From: Pseudomonadota bacterium
Lineage (GTDB): Bacteria; Pseudomonadota; Gammaproteobacteria; Steroidobacterales; Steroidobacteraceae
Length of the DNA stretch: 64,000 bases
NCBI GenBank assembly: GCA_021777555.1
Contig: JAJYDK010000004.1
Location: 62,001-126,000, forward strand
Reading direction: 5' to 3'
Shown here: in pieces, positions 51,487 through 60,101 of the stretch
Layout: every line of letters starts with the position of its first letter
Position numbering within the stretch: position 1 is the stretch's first letter
Notes under the pieces: model-generated
The model's database searches: none
Told to the model about the DNA's origin: nothing
What the model saw: only the letters and a program-made list of their open reading frames with translations
Translations under genes and position numbers: made by a program

Positions 51487-51758
51487 TTTCAGTACAGCCG
51501 CCGCGGCCGTCTCCGAACGTTGAGTCAGGGTGCCGCCTGATCCGGTGACAGCATCTCAACACAAACCTGGGGCTGTGAAAACACCCAGGTCGAAATCACA
51601 GCGGGTCGATTTACGCTGAGAGAGACGGTTGAAACGCCTGTTGGTGAAACGTCACTCTGACGTCCGTTACACCGTGTGGTAGCGACGTCCTGTTTGGTGG
51701 TGGGGTGGGGCGAGAAGGGCCGAGGAGGGCTGGGCGAAGGAGTCCGGGCGCGCCCGGC
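51487..51758. other. intergenic region with two overlapping hairpins
   Basis: ACCTGGG (51565-51571)/CCCAGGT (51584-51590) and CTGTGA (51573-51578)/TCACAG (51596-51601) are mutually exclusive stems. A palindrome CCGGGCGCGCCCGG (51744-51757) sits by the ketoreductase gene end. No gene or clear terminator is seen. Confidence 0.4.
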
Positions 51759-52481
51759 TCAAGTCATCCCGCCGTTCACCGAGAGGATCTGGGAGGTGAC
51801 GTAGGAGGCCTCTTCGGAGGCGAGGAACGCCACCACGTTCGCGACTTCCTCCGGGGTGCCGGCGCGGGCCATGGGCACGAGGCGCTTGATGTCGGCCTCA
51901 TCGAAGCGCGCCTCGCTCATGGGCGTCGCGATGACCCCGGGCGCGACCGCGTTGACGGTGACCCCGCGGGTGGCTAGCTCGAGCGCCAGCGCCTTGGTGG
52001 CCGAGTTGAGCGCGCCCTTGGCGGCGGCGTAGTTCGTCTGGCCCTTGTTGCCGATCAGGGCGGAGACGGAGGAGATGTTGATGATGCGGCCCCACCGGGT
52101 GCGGATCATGGGCATGAGCAGCGGCTGCGTGACGTTGAAGAACCCGTTGACGGAGACGTCGATGACCCGGTGCCACTGATCGGGACGCATGCCCGGCAGC
52201 ACCGCATCGTCATGGATGCCGGCATTGTTGACCAGGATCTGGATGGGCCCGGGGAGCGCCGAGACCGCTACCCGCGTCCCCTCGGCGTCGGTCACGTCGA
52301 AGTGCACCGCCGAGGCGCTGCCGCCCTCGGCATTGATGTCCTCAGCGAGGGAGTCCGCGGCGGCGATGCCGTGGCGCGCGTGGATGTAGACATGGTGACC
52401 CTGCTTCGCGAGACTCCGGCAGATCGCCGCGCCGATGCCACCGCTCCCTCCCGTCACCAGGGCCCGTTTGGGTTGACTCAT
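51759..52481 (-). CDS. 3-ketoacyl-ACP reductase of the polyene cluster (ApeQ/FabG-like)
   Basis: A short-chain dehydrogenase of 240 aa. NADPH motif ALVTGGSGGIGAAICRSLA, NNAG, catalytic serine in INISSVSALIGNKG and YAAAK are present. It reduces the beta-keto intermediate in each polyene extension cycle. ATG 52481 overlaps the dehydratase stop by 4 bp; an upstream start at 52511 lies inside that gene. It is the last gene of the cluster on this strand, and the ketosynthase/dehydratase context distinguishes it from fatty-acid FabG. Confidence 0.9.
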   Translation of the reverse strand: MSQPKRALVTGGSGGIGAAICRSLAKQGHHVYIHARHGIAAADSLAEDINAEGGSASAVHFDVTDAEGTRVAVSALPGPIQILVNNAGIHDDAVLPGMRPDQWHRVIDVSVNGFFNVTQPLLMPMIRTRWGRIINISSVSALIGNKGQTNYAAAKGALNSATKALALELATRGVTVNAVAPGVIATPMSEARFDEADIKRLVPMARAGTPEEVANVVAFLASEEASYVTSQILSVNGGMT

Positions 52482-52981
52482 GGACGCGCTCCTTGGGGTC
52501 GCGATGGGCACAGCGGACCGAACACCACGCCGGCGCGCCCGCTCAGGAGCTCCCGGCCGCCGCTCGCCAGCTCGAATTCGTAGAGGGCGCTGCCCTCATC
52601 GCCCGCGAGGCGCTGCGCGGTGACGAGCAGAGTCTCGCGCAGGTCATCGAGTCTGGAGACCTTGAGCACCAGGTTGCGCACGCTGGTGAGATAGCCCACC
52701 AGCGCCTCGGTGCCGGTGAGGGCGGCGACGATCGCGCCGTGGACGGCCATGGCCTGGCCCGCATACTCGACGCCGCAGGCGGCGCCGAGCCGTCCGTGCG
52801 CCCGTAACGGATTGTCCGGCAGAAGATGGCTGGACGCCCGGCAGCGGATCCGTGTCAGATCCCAGGCGATCACCTCATCGAGCAGGCACATCCGCCCCCG
52901 GTGCGGGATGTGGCTCTCGATCCAGCCGAGGTCGAGCGGCTTGCCCACGGGCAGGGGGCCGAAGGTGCGTGCTAGGGACAC
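52478..52981 (-). CDS. 3-hydroxyacyl-ACP dehydratase-like hotdog protein (ApeP-like)
   Basis: A 167-aa protein with SHIPHRGRMCLLDEVIAWDL and the hotdog helix GAACGVEYAGQAMAVHGAIV (the catalytic-region E of CGVEYAGQAMA). Such ApeP-type dehydratases, with a partner ApeI-like protein, form the double bonds of aryl polyenes. The homology extends over the full length and the C-terminus ends with a basic tail. It overlaps the CLF-like gene by 10 bp and the ketoreductase by 4 bp. The polyene role is inferred from the neighbourhood. Confidence 0.85.
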   Translation of the reverse strand: MSLARTFGPLPVGKPLDLGWIESHIPHRGRMCLLDEVIAWDLTRIRCRASSHLLPDNPLRAHGRLGAACGVEYAGQAMAVHGAIVAALTGTEALVGYLTSVRNLVLKVSRLDDLRETLLVTAQRLAGDEGSALYEFELASGGRELLSGRAGVVFGPLCPSRPQGARP

Positions 52982-53769
52982 CCCGACACCTCCACCTGGA
53001 TGCGCCGCTCGAGATAGTCGAGCGTGGCGGTGCCGTTGCCGCCCCGGGCCAGAAGTTTCAACAGGGGGAGGCTGCGCGCGGCGGGAATGGCGGCGCGCAG
53101 CGCCTCGAGGGGGGGCTGTGGCATCCGATCGGCCTCGGCGTCGGTCAGCGTGACCGTGATCCGGGGGCGGGGGGAAGGGTGCGGATCCACGAGCAGCGCC
53201 ACCCCGAACGCATCGGGCAGCGGGCGCTTCTCGCGCAGCGGCTCGGGATAGCCGGTCTCATAGGCGACGAGCAGCGCCGGCTCACCGTCCACGGCCGCAA
53301 GCGTCATGGCCTCGATGAGTCCCGCCCCGAAACTGCCATCGAAGGCGCACAGCGCGGTCGAGCTCGCGGTAGCCTTCATGGCGATGCCCCAGTACCCGGC
53401 CGCGGCGTTGTGCACGGAGTTATGGAACCGTGTCGGGGAGAGCTGGCGATCCTCGGAGGCCAGCGTGGCGCAGATCTCGTGACAGATGGCGCCATCGCCC
53501 CCGGAGGAGGCAAACACCGTCGCGAGTGTCCTGGCATCGGCTCCGGCGTCATTGACGGCCTGTTGGGCAACGGCGAGTGCGAGTCGCACTGTCGCGCCCG
53601 TACGGCGCCGCTCAGCGGCGGGCAGGGCCTCCACCGGGGGCAGCACCGTCGGAGCCGGGCAGTAGGGTCGTTCGCCCGAGAGCACGCCCCGGGCGCCTCG
53701 CCAGTCGGGCAGTCCGGGTCCGATGAGGCCGATGCCGCCGATGTGCGCGCTCAATGCGATGCTCGTCAT
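52972..53769 (-). CDS. short ketosynthase-like chain-length partner (ApeC-like)
   Basis: A 265-aa protein with the N-terminal ketosynthase fold: IGLIGPGLPDWRGARGVL, LALAVAQQAVNDAGADA, TVFASSGGDGAICHEICATL, RFHNSVHNAAAGYWGIAMKA. At the nucleophile position the alignment places leucine (TALCAFDG against TACSSSAK), with a cysteine one residue later. The C-terminal half with both catalytic histidines is absent. It therefore cannot condense alone and matches ApeC, the chain-length factor that pairs with the ApeO ketosynthase encoded just upstream (9-bp gap). Confidence 0.85.
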   Translation of the reverse strand: MTSIALSAHIGGIGLIGPGLPDWRGARGVLSGERPYCPAPTVLPPVEALPAAERRRTGATVRLALAVAQQAVNDAGADARTLATVFASSGGDGAICHEICATLASEDRQLSPTRFHNSVHNAAAGYWGIAMKATASSTALCAFDGSFGAGLIEAMTLAAVDGEPALLVAYETGYPEPLREKRPLPDAFGVALLVDPHPSPRPRITVTLTDAEADRMPQPPLEALRAAIPAARSLPLLKLLARGGNGTATLDYLERRIQVEVSGCP

Positions 53770-53778
53770 GGCATGCCC

Positions 53779-54963
53779 TCAGTCGGCGCGCTGCAGCACC
53801 AGGCTGCAGTTCGAGCCGCCGAACCCGAAGGAGTTGCTGAGCACGCGTGCAAGCGGCCGCCGGCGATTCTCGCGCAGGTACTCGAAGCCCACCGTGGGGT
53901 CGGTCTCGGTGGTGTTGACGCCGCCCGGGGCGAAGCCGTGCCGCAGGGCGAGCGCGCACAGGACGGCCTCCAGGGCGCCGGCGGCGCCGAGCGTGTGGCC
54001 CGTGGCGCCCTTGGTCGAGCTGCCCGCGATCCCCGGCCCGAACACCGCCGAGACCGCGCGGCTCTCGGCGCTGTCATTGCTCGGCGTGCCGGTCCCGTGC
54101 AGGTTGACGTAGTCGATGTCCTGAGGAGCCAGGGCGGCGGTCCCGAGCGCTTGGCGCATCGCCGCCTGGGCGCCCAGGCCCTCGGGGTGGGGCGAGGACA
54201 TGTGATAGGCATCGCTCGACTCGCCGATGCCCGTGAGCAGGATCGTCCCCGGCGCCCCCGAGGGCCGCTCGAGCAGTGCGAACGCCGCCGCTTCGCCGAT
54301 CGAGATGCCATCGCGCGCCGCATCGAAGGGCCGGCAGGGGTTGCGGGACACGAGCTGCAGGGAGTGGAAGCCATAGAGGGTCGTGAGACACAGGGAGTCG
54401 ACTCCGCCCACCACGGCGGCATCGATCAGACCCGCCTCGATCATGCGGCGCGCCGACGCGAACGCCTTGGCGCTCGAGGAGCAGGCGGTGCAGATGACCG
54501 CCGAGGGTCCCTCGATCCCGAGCACGCGCTGCGTGAAGGTTGCGAGGGAGTACGGGTTGTGCGTGGCCGCGTAATCGAACCGGGCGGGCAGCGCTCCCGT
54601 GGCATCGCGCCGCCGGTAGGCGATCTCCGTCTCGAGCATGCCCGAGGTGCTGGTGCCGAGATAGAGTCCGACCCGGCGCGGTCCGAGGCGCTCGGCGCAG
54701 GCGGATACCGCCTCGATGAAGCCGTCCTGCGAGAGGCCGAGCAGCGCCAGTCGGTTGTTGCGCGAGTCGAAGCGCGCGAGCCCGGGCGGCAGGCTCACCC
54801 CGTCCACACCCGGCACCTCGCCGATGTGCGTCTCGAGCCGCACGGTCTCGAAGGCGCAGGGCGTGAGCCCGCTGCGCCCCACGAGCAGCGAGTGCAGCGT
54901 CTCGGTGAGACCGCGCCCGATGCAGCTGGTGGCGGTGAAATGAGTGAGCGCGAGCGGCGTCAT
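53779..54963 (-). CDS. beta-ketoacyl synthase of the polyene cluster (ApeO-like)
   Basis: A 394-aa ketosynthase with a full triad: cysteine in VICTACSSSAKAFASARRMI, histidine in NLHGTGTPSNDSAE and histidine in GATGHTLGAAGALEAVLC. It catalyses the Claisen condensations extending the polyene on ACP with malonyl units. Length and motifs match FabF/KS-alpha enzymes. It overlaps the deacetylase gene by 4 bp and is followed by the short CLF-like partner, so a KS:CLF heterodimer is expected. Confidence 0.92.
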   Translation of the reverse strand: MTPLALTHFTATSCIGRGLTETLHSLLVGRSGLTPCAFETVRLETHIGEVPGVDGVSLPPGLARFDSRNNRLALLGLSQDGFIEAVSACAERLGPRRVGLYLGTSTSGMLETEIAYRRRDATGALPARFDYAATHNPYSLATFTQRVLGIEGPSAVICTACSSSAKAFASARRMIEAGLIDAAVVGGVDSLCLTTLYGFHSLQLVSRNPCRPFDAARDGISIGEAAAFALLERPSGAPGTILLTGIGESSDAYHMSSPHPEGLGAQAAMRQALGTAALAPQDIDYVNLHGTGTPSNDSAESRAVSAVFGPGIAGSSTKGATGHTLGAAGALEAVLCALALRHGFAPGGVNTTETDPTVGFEYLRENRRRPLARVLSNSFGFGGSNCSLVLQRAD

Positions 54964-55808
54964 GGGAGGGCGGCGCTCAGCGTCACCGGCGCAAGACCCG
55001 CCTCCAACACTGCATCGAGCAGTCGCGGCAGCACCTCGAGAATCACCGGCACGCCGCGCGAGGTGCGCGCCGCATGGCCATCGTGCAGCAGCAGGATGTC
55101 GCCGGCGCCCAAGTCCCGGGCGAGCCTGCCGTACACCGCCTCGACGCTCGGATTGACGGTATCGAATCCGCGCCGCGTCCAGCTCGCGAGCGTGAGGCCG
55201 AGACGCTGCAGCACCGGATCGAGGAAGGGGTTGCGCAGTCCCGCCGGGGCGCGGAAGAACCTCGGGCGCCGGCCCGTGGCCGCCCCGATCGATTCCTGCG
55301 CCCGCTCGATCTCGCTCGCGAGGCCGCGGGGTCCGAGGAGTGAGAAATGATTCATGTGATGCTGGCTGTGGTTCTCGACCGCGTGCCCGCGCTCGATGAG
55401 CGCACGCGTGAGATCCGGATGGCGCCCGACGCGCTCGCCGATGCAGAAGAAGGTGGCCGGTGCCCGGTATTCGTCGAGCCGCTCGAGCACTCGCGGGGTG
55501 ACCTCGGGATCTGGACCGTCATCGATGGTGAGCGCCACGCCGGCGCCTGTGCCCGGCAGCCGCGTCCAGTTCGGTCCGAGCAGGCGGCTGCGGGGCGAGA
55601 GGCCGGCGGCCGCGAGCAGCGCGTGGTCCGCAGCCACGGCCCCGAGCGCCCAGGGCCAGGCCGCGGGCTGGGCGAGCACGGCCGCGAGGGCCCCGCCGTG
55701 CACGCCCAGGGAGGCGAGCACGAGCGGCGAGGGGCGCCAGGCGGGGATGGCGGGACGGGTCGTCATGCGCAAATTGTCCCAAAACCGGCCGAGGTGCGAC
55801 AGGCTCAC
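54960..55808 (-). CDS. polysaccharide deacetylase (NodB-fold) in the polyene cluster
   Basis: A 282-aa protein. Up to four hydrophobic segments in residues 25-70 form a membrane anchor. The CE4/NodB domain follows with the metal motif VALTIDDGPDPEVTPRVLER and HAVENHSQHHMNHFS, and later GDILLLHDGHAARTSRG, so the Asp/His-His residues are present. These enzymes remove N-acetyl from polysaccharides. It is embedded and translationally coupled (GTG start overlaps the MMPL stop), so it probably acts on the polyene glycolipid headgroup. ATG 55766 is an alternative start. Confidence 0.85.
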   Translation of the reverse strand: MSLSHLGRFWDNLRMTTRPAIPAWRPSPLVLASLGVHGGALAAVLAQPAAWPWALGAVAADHALLAAAGLSPRSRLLGPNWTRLPGTGAGVALTIDDGPDPEVTPRVLERLDEYRAPATFFCIGERVGRHPDLTRALIERGHAVENHSQHHMNHFSLLGPRGLASEIERAQESIGAATGRRPRFFRAPAGLRNPFLDPVLQRLGLTLASWTRRGFDTVNPSVEAVYGRLARDLGAGDILLLHDGHAARTSRGVPVILEVLPRLLDAVLEAGLAPVTLSAALP

Positions 55809-58183
55809 GCGGCATCGGCCCGTCGGGGAGCAGCGCCCTCCGGCGGCGGCTCGCGCGCCAGGATCGCGGCAAAGACCAGGGCGAGCAGCGCCCCCGGGGC
55901 GACGGTGCGGCCGAGGTCCGCGAGCACCGGCACGGAGGAGAAGGCGAGCACCCCGAACCCGAGCACCGTGGCGGCGTTGGCGATGAGGAGCGAGGCGAGG
56001 GTGAGCGAGGGCCGCTCGGAGGGGCGGTCGAAGAACAGGGCGTAGTTCGACCCCACGGCCACGATCAGCAGCATGCCGATGACGTGCAGCAGGGTGAGCC
56101 GCACCCCGAGCGCGGTGAGACCGGCCGCCACTGCGAGCACGGCGAGAAGCAGCGGGAGCACCACACGGACCACGCGCAGCGGGGAGCGGAGCGAGGCGAG
56201 CAGCAGCACCCCGATGGCGGCGAGTCCCCCGAGAGACAGCCGCACCGCCTCGCGCAGGTAGGTCGAGTAGAGCGCATCCGCTTCGCCCTTGAGGTCAAAC
56301 ACGGTGACCCGGGCGGGAGCGGCCACCGAGAGCGCGGCGCGAACCCGGGCGATGTCGATCCCGAACGCGTGCGTTGCGGAGGTCGGCGCATCGAGCGGCA
56401 GCAGCGCACGCCATTGCGCCCCTTCTTGCGTCAGCAGCGCATCCACCACGGCAGCGAACGAGGTGCCCTCGAGATCTTTGCGCGTGAGGAGCGGCGCCGT
56501 GCGCGCGGCCTCGAGCTCCGTGAGGAAGGGCGTGAGCTTGGAGGCATCGAGCGGCAGACCGGCGAGCGCCCTCGTGAGCCGACGATGCAACACATCGGCA
56601 GGCGGCAGGCTCCCCTGGCGCTCGCGCTGCAGGGCCCGGCTGGGCAGATACTGCGCGGGACTCTCGTATCCGGAGAGGACATGCTGGTGAATGAGGCCCT
56701 CGAGCTCCTGTCCCGCCTCCTCGGCGCCGCGCAAGGCGGCCTGCCGGTCCGGCGCGGATACGACGACGAGGTAGCGCACATCGGGCGCCCTGAGATCCGC
56801 GCGCAGCGTCGCATCGAGGCGCTGGGCGGGCAGCGGGATGGGGCTGAGCGCCTCGAGCTGGCGGCTCCAGAGATGACCGCGATGCGTATAGAGGGTCGCC
56901 ACGGACGCCACCGCGATGAGCGCGAGGGCGGCCCGCCCGAGCGGGGCCCACCGCAGCGCGCGTAGCGCACCGTGCCCCAGGGGAGTGAGGTCGCGGATCA
57001 CGAAGCGCGTGGGCAGCAGGCGGGGCAGCACGAAGCGCGTCACGAGGCCCGCCGCCAACACCCCCGCGAGCGAGTAGAGACCGAGTTGGGCGAGCCCGGG
57101 GAAGCTCGAGGGCAGGAGGGAGGCGAAGCCGAACACCGAGGTCAGCATCCCGAGCCGCACGGTCGGCCATACGGTGCGCCGCCAGCGCGCATCCGCCTCT
57201 TGCCGGCCGTCCCCGTGCGACTGCACGAAAAGATAGATGGAGTAATCGACCGCCTCCCCGATCAGCGTGACTCCGAAGCCGAGGGTCACCCCTTGCACGA
57301 CCCCGAAGTGCAACGCCACGGCTGCAACGCCCGCCAGCGCCCCGGAGGCCACCGGCACGAGGCCGAGCGCGAGCGCCGGGAGTGAGCGGTACACGATGAA
57401 CAGCAAGCAGAAGATGAGTGCGCCGCTCACGAGCGACAGGCGCATGACCGAGCGGACGATGTTCCGGCGCGCCGCCACCGCGAACACCCCGGGCCCGGTG
57501 AGCTCGAGCCTCGCGTGGGTCTGCAGTTGCGCCTCGCAAGCACGGAAGGCGCGATGGATCGCCTCGATCGCCCGCTCCTGAGCGTCCGTGTCGGATCCCG
57601 CGGCGCGGGTGCGCGCGAGCAGCAGCGCAAGGTGGCCTTTGGGGGAGACCCACACGCCGTGCTCCGTGCGCGGGGGCCGGTTGTGGCTCATGTCTCCCAG
57701 CAGGGTCGTCATCTCGCCCGTCGGATCGCTTGGCAGCAGGGATTGGGCGAGCAGGCCCACGGGCGAGGCGAGCAGGTCCAGGGTGTTGCCGATCGCCGTG
57801 TGCAGGCCCGCGACCGTGAAGTGCTGAGGGGTGACCGAGGCGCTGAGGAGGTAGCGGTGAGCGAAGAGAAACGCCTCGTCGCGGCGCGCCGTGGCGGCTG
57901 CGCCGTTTTCCACCGACATGAAGTCGGGGTCTGCGTGCAGTCGGTCCCGTAGCGCACGCGACAGGCGTGCGCGGTTATCCGCGCTCGAGCCGCCGATGGC
58001 CACGATGATCATCCTCGATGCCACCCCGTGGCGCAGTTGCTCGACCAGCAGCCGTTGTGATGCGGTGGGGGCGCGGGGCAGGAAGGCCGAGAGATCCGCG
58101 GAGTAGCGGGCGCGGACGACGATGAGCGCAGCCAGTGCGGCGAGCCCCGCCCACACCCACACCGCGGCCGTCGCGCGTTTCAT
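55805..58183 (-). CDS. MMPL/RND-family exporter of the polyene cluster
   Basis: A 792-aa inner-membrane protein with 12 predicted helices in two halves, each with a large periplasmic loop. The N-terminal half has LISGALIFCLLFIVYRSLPA-like helices (actually LVSGALIFCLLFIVYRSLPA) and SIYLFVQSH. The C-terminal half has LGGLAAIGVLLLASLRSPLR and LLHVIGMLLIVAVGSNYALF, with the FDRPSERPS loop. In aryl-polyene clusters such exporters move the lipid-linked polyene towards the outer membrane. It overlaps the LolA-like gene by 4 bp and the deacetylase by 4 bp. Confidence 0.9.
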   Translation of the reverse strand: MKRATAAVWVWAGLAALAALIVVRARYSADLSAFLPRAPTASQRLLVEQLRHGVASRMIIVAIGGSSADNRARLSRALRDRLHADPDFMSVENGAAATARRDEAFLFAHRYLLSASVTPQHFTVAGLHTAIGNTLDLLASPVGLLAQSLLPSDPTGEMTTLLGDMSHNRPPRTEHGVWVSPKGHLALLLARTRAAGSDTDAQERAIEAIHRAFRACEAQLQTHARLELTGPGVFAVAARRNIVRSVMRLSLVSGALIFCLLFIVYRSLPALALGLVPVASGALAGVAAVALHFGVVQGVTLGFGVTLIGEAVDYSIYLFVQSHGDGRQEADARWRRTVWPTVRLGMLTSVFGFASLLPSSFPGLAQLGLYSLAGVLAAGLVTRFVLPRLLPTRFVIRDLTPLGHGALRALRWAPLGRAALALIAVASVATLYTHRGHLWSRQLEALSPIPLPAQRLDATLRADLRAPDVRYLVVVSAPDRQAALRGAEEAGQELEGLIHQHVLSGYESPAQYLPSRALQRERQGSLPPADVLHRRLTRALAGLPLDASKLTPFLTELEAARTAPLLTRKDLEGTSFAAVVDALLTQEGAQWRALLPLDAPTSATHAFGIDIARVRAALSVAAPARVTVFDLKGEADALYSTYLREAVRLSLGGLAAIGVLLLASLRSPLRVVRVVLPLLLAVLAVAAGLTALGVRLTLLHVIGMLLIVAVGSNYALFFDRPSERPSLTLASLLIANAATVLGFGVLAFSSVPVLADLGRTVAPGALLALVFAAILAREPPPEGAAPRRADAA

Positions 58184-58899
58184 CGGGGGATCGGAGGACC
58201 CAGGGTCATCCGCGAGTGATCGCCGTTGGTCTGAAAGATCCGGACCGTACGGATGTCATCGCGCGCACCCTGGATGAGGATGAGCTGAATGCGGCTGCGG
58301 CGTGGGTCGAGCGGCCGCAGCGTCAGCGTCCATTGCGCCAGGCTCCCCGCAAACCTCACCTCGAACAGCCGCTCGAGCGCCGCGCGATTTCCTGACAGCG
58401 TGTCGGCGATGGCCTCCACATAGGGAGCGACTTGAGGGTAGTCATTGAGGTCGAGCTGGTAGGTGCGGTCGCCGCGTTTCACGGTGAGCTCACCGTGATC
58501 GAGGATCAGCGAGCTCGGACGGGGCTCGAGCGTGCGCTTCTCGAGGTGATCCGGGGCGTCGTAGATCATGAGGCCGGAGCTGACCAGGGGCCGCGTCAGC
58601 ACGGCGAGCGTATCGCGCTCGACGAATGTGACTTCGCCGTGCCTGCGCTGTGCAAGGAGCCTCATGAGACGGTCGAGGGGCGTGCCCGGCGGTGAGGCCG
58701 CGGCGGCCCCCTGCCACAGCACCCACGCGGCAAGCAGGCACAGAGCGGGGACGCGACCGAGGAGTGGATTTCCCCGGGCGCTCCGAGGCGGGAGCCGAGG
58801 CGCGAGCCTGCCGGGACGTCCTTGCGGCGTCCCGGGGAACTCCACTCGAGGGAGCGGGCCTGCGCTGTGGGTGCGACGCGGGTGATCGGGGTTATCCAT
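58180..58899 (-). CDS. LolA-like outer-membrane lipoprotein carrier family protein
   Basis: A 239-aa exported protein. The hydrophobic stretch ALCLLAAWVLWQGAAAASPP lies near residues 48-70, so the N-terminus may be a long signal region or the true start is further in. The mature part shows the LolA-like beta-fold: RHGEVTFVERDTLAVLTRPL, LTVKRGDRTYQLDLNDYP and LRPLDPRRSRIQLILIQG. LolA-type partners are standard in aryl-polyene clusters and would carry the product across the periplasm. ATG 58899 overlaps the acyltransferase stop. Confidence 0.82.
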   Translation of the reverse strand: MDNPDHPRRTHSAGPLPRVEFPGTPQGRPGRLAPRLPPRSARGNPLLGRVPALCLLAAWVLWQGAAAASPPGTPLDRLMRLLAQRRHGEVTFVERDTLAVLTRPLVSSGLMIYDAPDHLEKRTLEPRPSSLILDHGELTVKRGDRTYQLDLNDYPQVAPYVEAIADTLSGNRAALERLFEVRFAGSLAQWTLTLRPLDPRRSRIQLILIQGARDDIRTVRIFQTNGDHSRMTLGPPIPR

Positions 58900-59812
58900 G
58901 CGCCCAGAAATCGAAGAAGTTGAACCAGTTGTCCGGGTGCTCGCGGCAGTAGTGCTCGAGGCGAGCGGCATAGCGGACGATGGCCGCACGGATGGCCGCC
59001 TCGCGCTCGGGGCGCCGCACGCTCGTGAAGTCGGCGAGGGGCTCGAACACGACCCGGTAGCGGTTGCCTCCGAGATACAGTCCGAGCATGAGGAATGCCG
59101 GGCGGCGCAGGAGCGCGGCGATCCGCCAGGGACCGGTCGGAAAGCGCGCGGCGCCCCCGAGGAACGGCACGGTCTCGGTGGGCTCCTCTCCCGGGGTGCG
59201 ATCGGCCAACATGCCGACGAAGGCGCCCTCGGCGAGGAGGTCCTGCACCTTGAGCATGGCGAGCGGATTGTCGCTGAGCGTCACGATGTCGGCGGCGGCG
59301 GCGGGGTTGATCGCCGTGAGCGCGGCGTTGATTTTGCGAGCGTTGTGCTCGTACATCATCATCACGATGCGCGTGACCGGGCGGCGCCAGCCGATGGCGC
59401 GCGTCGCCTCGAAACTCCCGAGGTGCGCGCCTAGGAGGAAGGCGCCGCCCCCGGCGCGCAGCAGCTCGTGCATGTCCTGCTCGCCCACCACCTCGAAGTC
59501 GAACAGCTCGAAGCGTCCGTTGAGCAGATAGACCCGGTCGTGGATGGAGGTGGCGAAGCTCATCACCTGGCGGAAGCGCTCCGAGGCTCGGGGCCGGCGA
59601 CCCAACACCCGGCGCAGGTACTGGAGCGAGGCGCGCCTCGCCCGCGGAGCGAACAGGAAGAAATACGTGGCGATGCCGTAGAGCACGATGCGCCCCGCGC
59701 GCCGTCCCGTACGCTCCGAGAAGAGGGCCATCAGGCGCAGCAGCAGCAGGCTCCCGCGCTCGCGGCGCTGCGACCAGCCCGTGTCGGACTGCCGGGCGGC
59801 CGTGTCAGTCAC
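58892..59812 (-). CDS. LpxL/LpxM-type acyltransferase of the polyene cluster
   Basis: A 306-aa membrane-associated acyltransferase. The catalytic HX4E motif is in FLLGAHLGSFEATRAIGW; later VGMLADRTPGEEPTETVPFL and PFLGGAARFPTGPWRIAALL match lauroyl/myristoyl transferases. One N-terminal hydrophobic segment follows the first 40 basic residues. It presumably attaches an acyl or polyene chain to the lipid anchor. It overlaps the ApeI-like dehydratase and the LolA-like gene by about 8 bp each. Confidence 0.88.
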   Translation of the reverse strand: MTDTAARQSDTGWSQRRERGSLLLLRLMALFSERTGRRAGRIVLYGIATYFFLFAPRARRASLQYLRRVLGRRPRASERFRQVMSFATSIHDRVYLLNGRFELFDFEVVGEQDMHELLRAGGGAFLLGAHLGSFEATRAIGWRRPVTRIVMMMYEHNARKINAALTAINPAAAADIVTLSDNPLAMLKVQDLLAEGAFVGMLADRTPGEEPTETVPFLGGAARFPTGPWRIAALLRRPAFLMLGLYLGGNRYRVVFEPLADFTSVRRPEREAAIRAAIVRYAARLEHYCREHPDNWFNFFDFWAHG

Positions 59813-60101
59813 CGTCGAGCTCCGTCAGCGTTCCGGTGGCCACGGGCCGGCCCGTGTCGGTGATGGTGAACCGCAGGGCGCCCGAAGGCGCGCGCTCGTA
59901 CTCCAGCAGGAGCGTGGGGTGCTGCGAGACCGCCCCGAGGAACTTGACAGAACCGATCCGCCAGCGCCCGTGGGCGCCCGAGGCGGCCTCGATGGCATGG
60001 AGCGCCTCATCGAGCAGCACCACCCCGGGCAGGATGGGCTCGCCCGGAAAGTGCCCCTCGAGGGAGGGATGCGGCGAGGGCAGAGGGAGGGGGAGCTTCA
60101 T
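59805..60101 (-). CDS. FabZ-type hotdog dehydratase (ApeI-like)
   Basis: A 98-aa single-hotdog protein. The signature HPSLEGHFPGEPILPGVVLL-DE carries the catalytic histidine of the HFPG motif and an acidic residue two positions later than in FabZ-type patterns. The rest shows IGSVKFLGAVSQHPTLLLEY. It probably dehydrates the beta-hydroxyacyl-ACP intermediates together with the ApeP-like gene at 52478. It overlaps the AMP-ligase gene by 4 bp and is shorter than FabZ (about 150 aa). Confidence 0.82.
   Translation of the reverse strand: MKLPLPLPSPHPSLEGHFPGEPILPGVVLLDEALHAIEAASGAHGRWRIGSVKFLGAVSQHPTLLLEYERAPSGALRFTITDTGRPVATGTLTELDGD

Noticed and set aside
52852..55350. 832-aa plus-strand open frame across the polyene genes
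   Set aside because: It is antisense to KS, CLF and dehydratase genes whose catalytic motifs are intact; its composition is that of a shadow frame.
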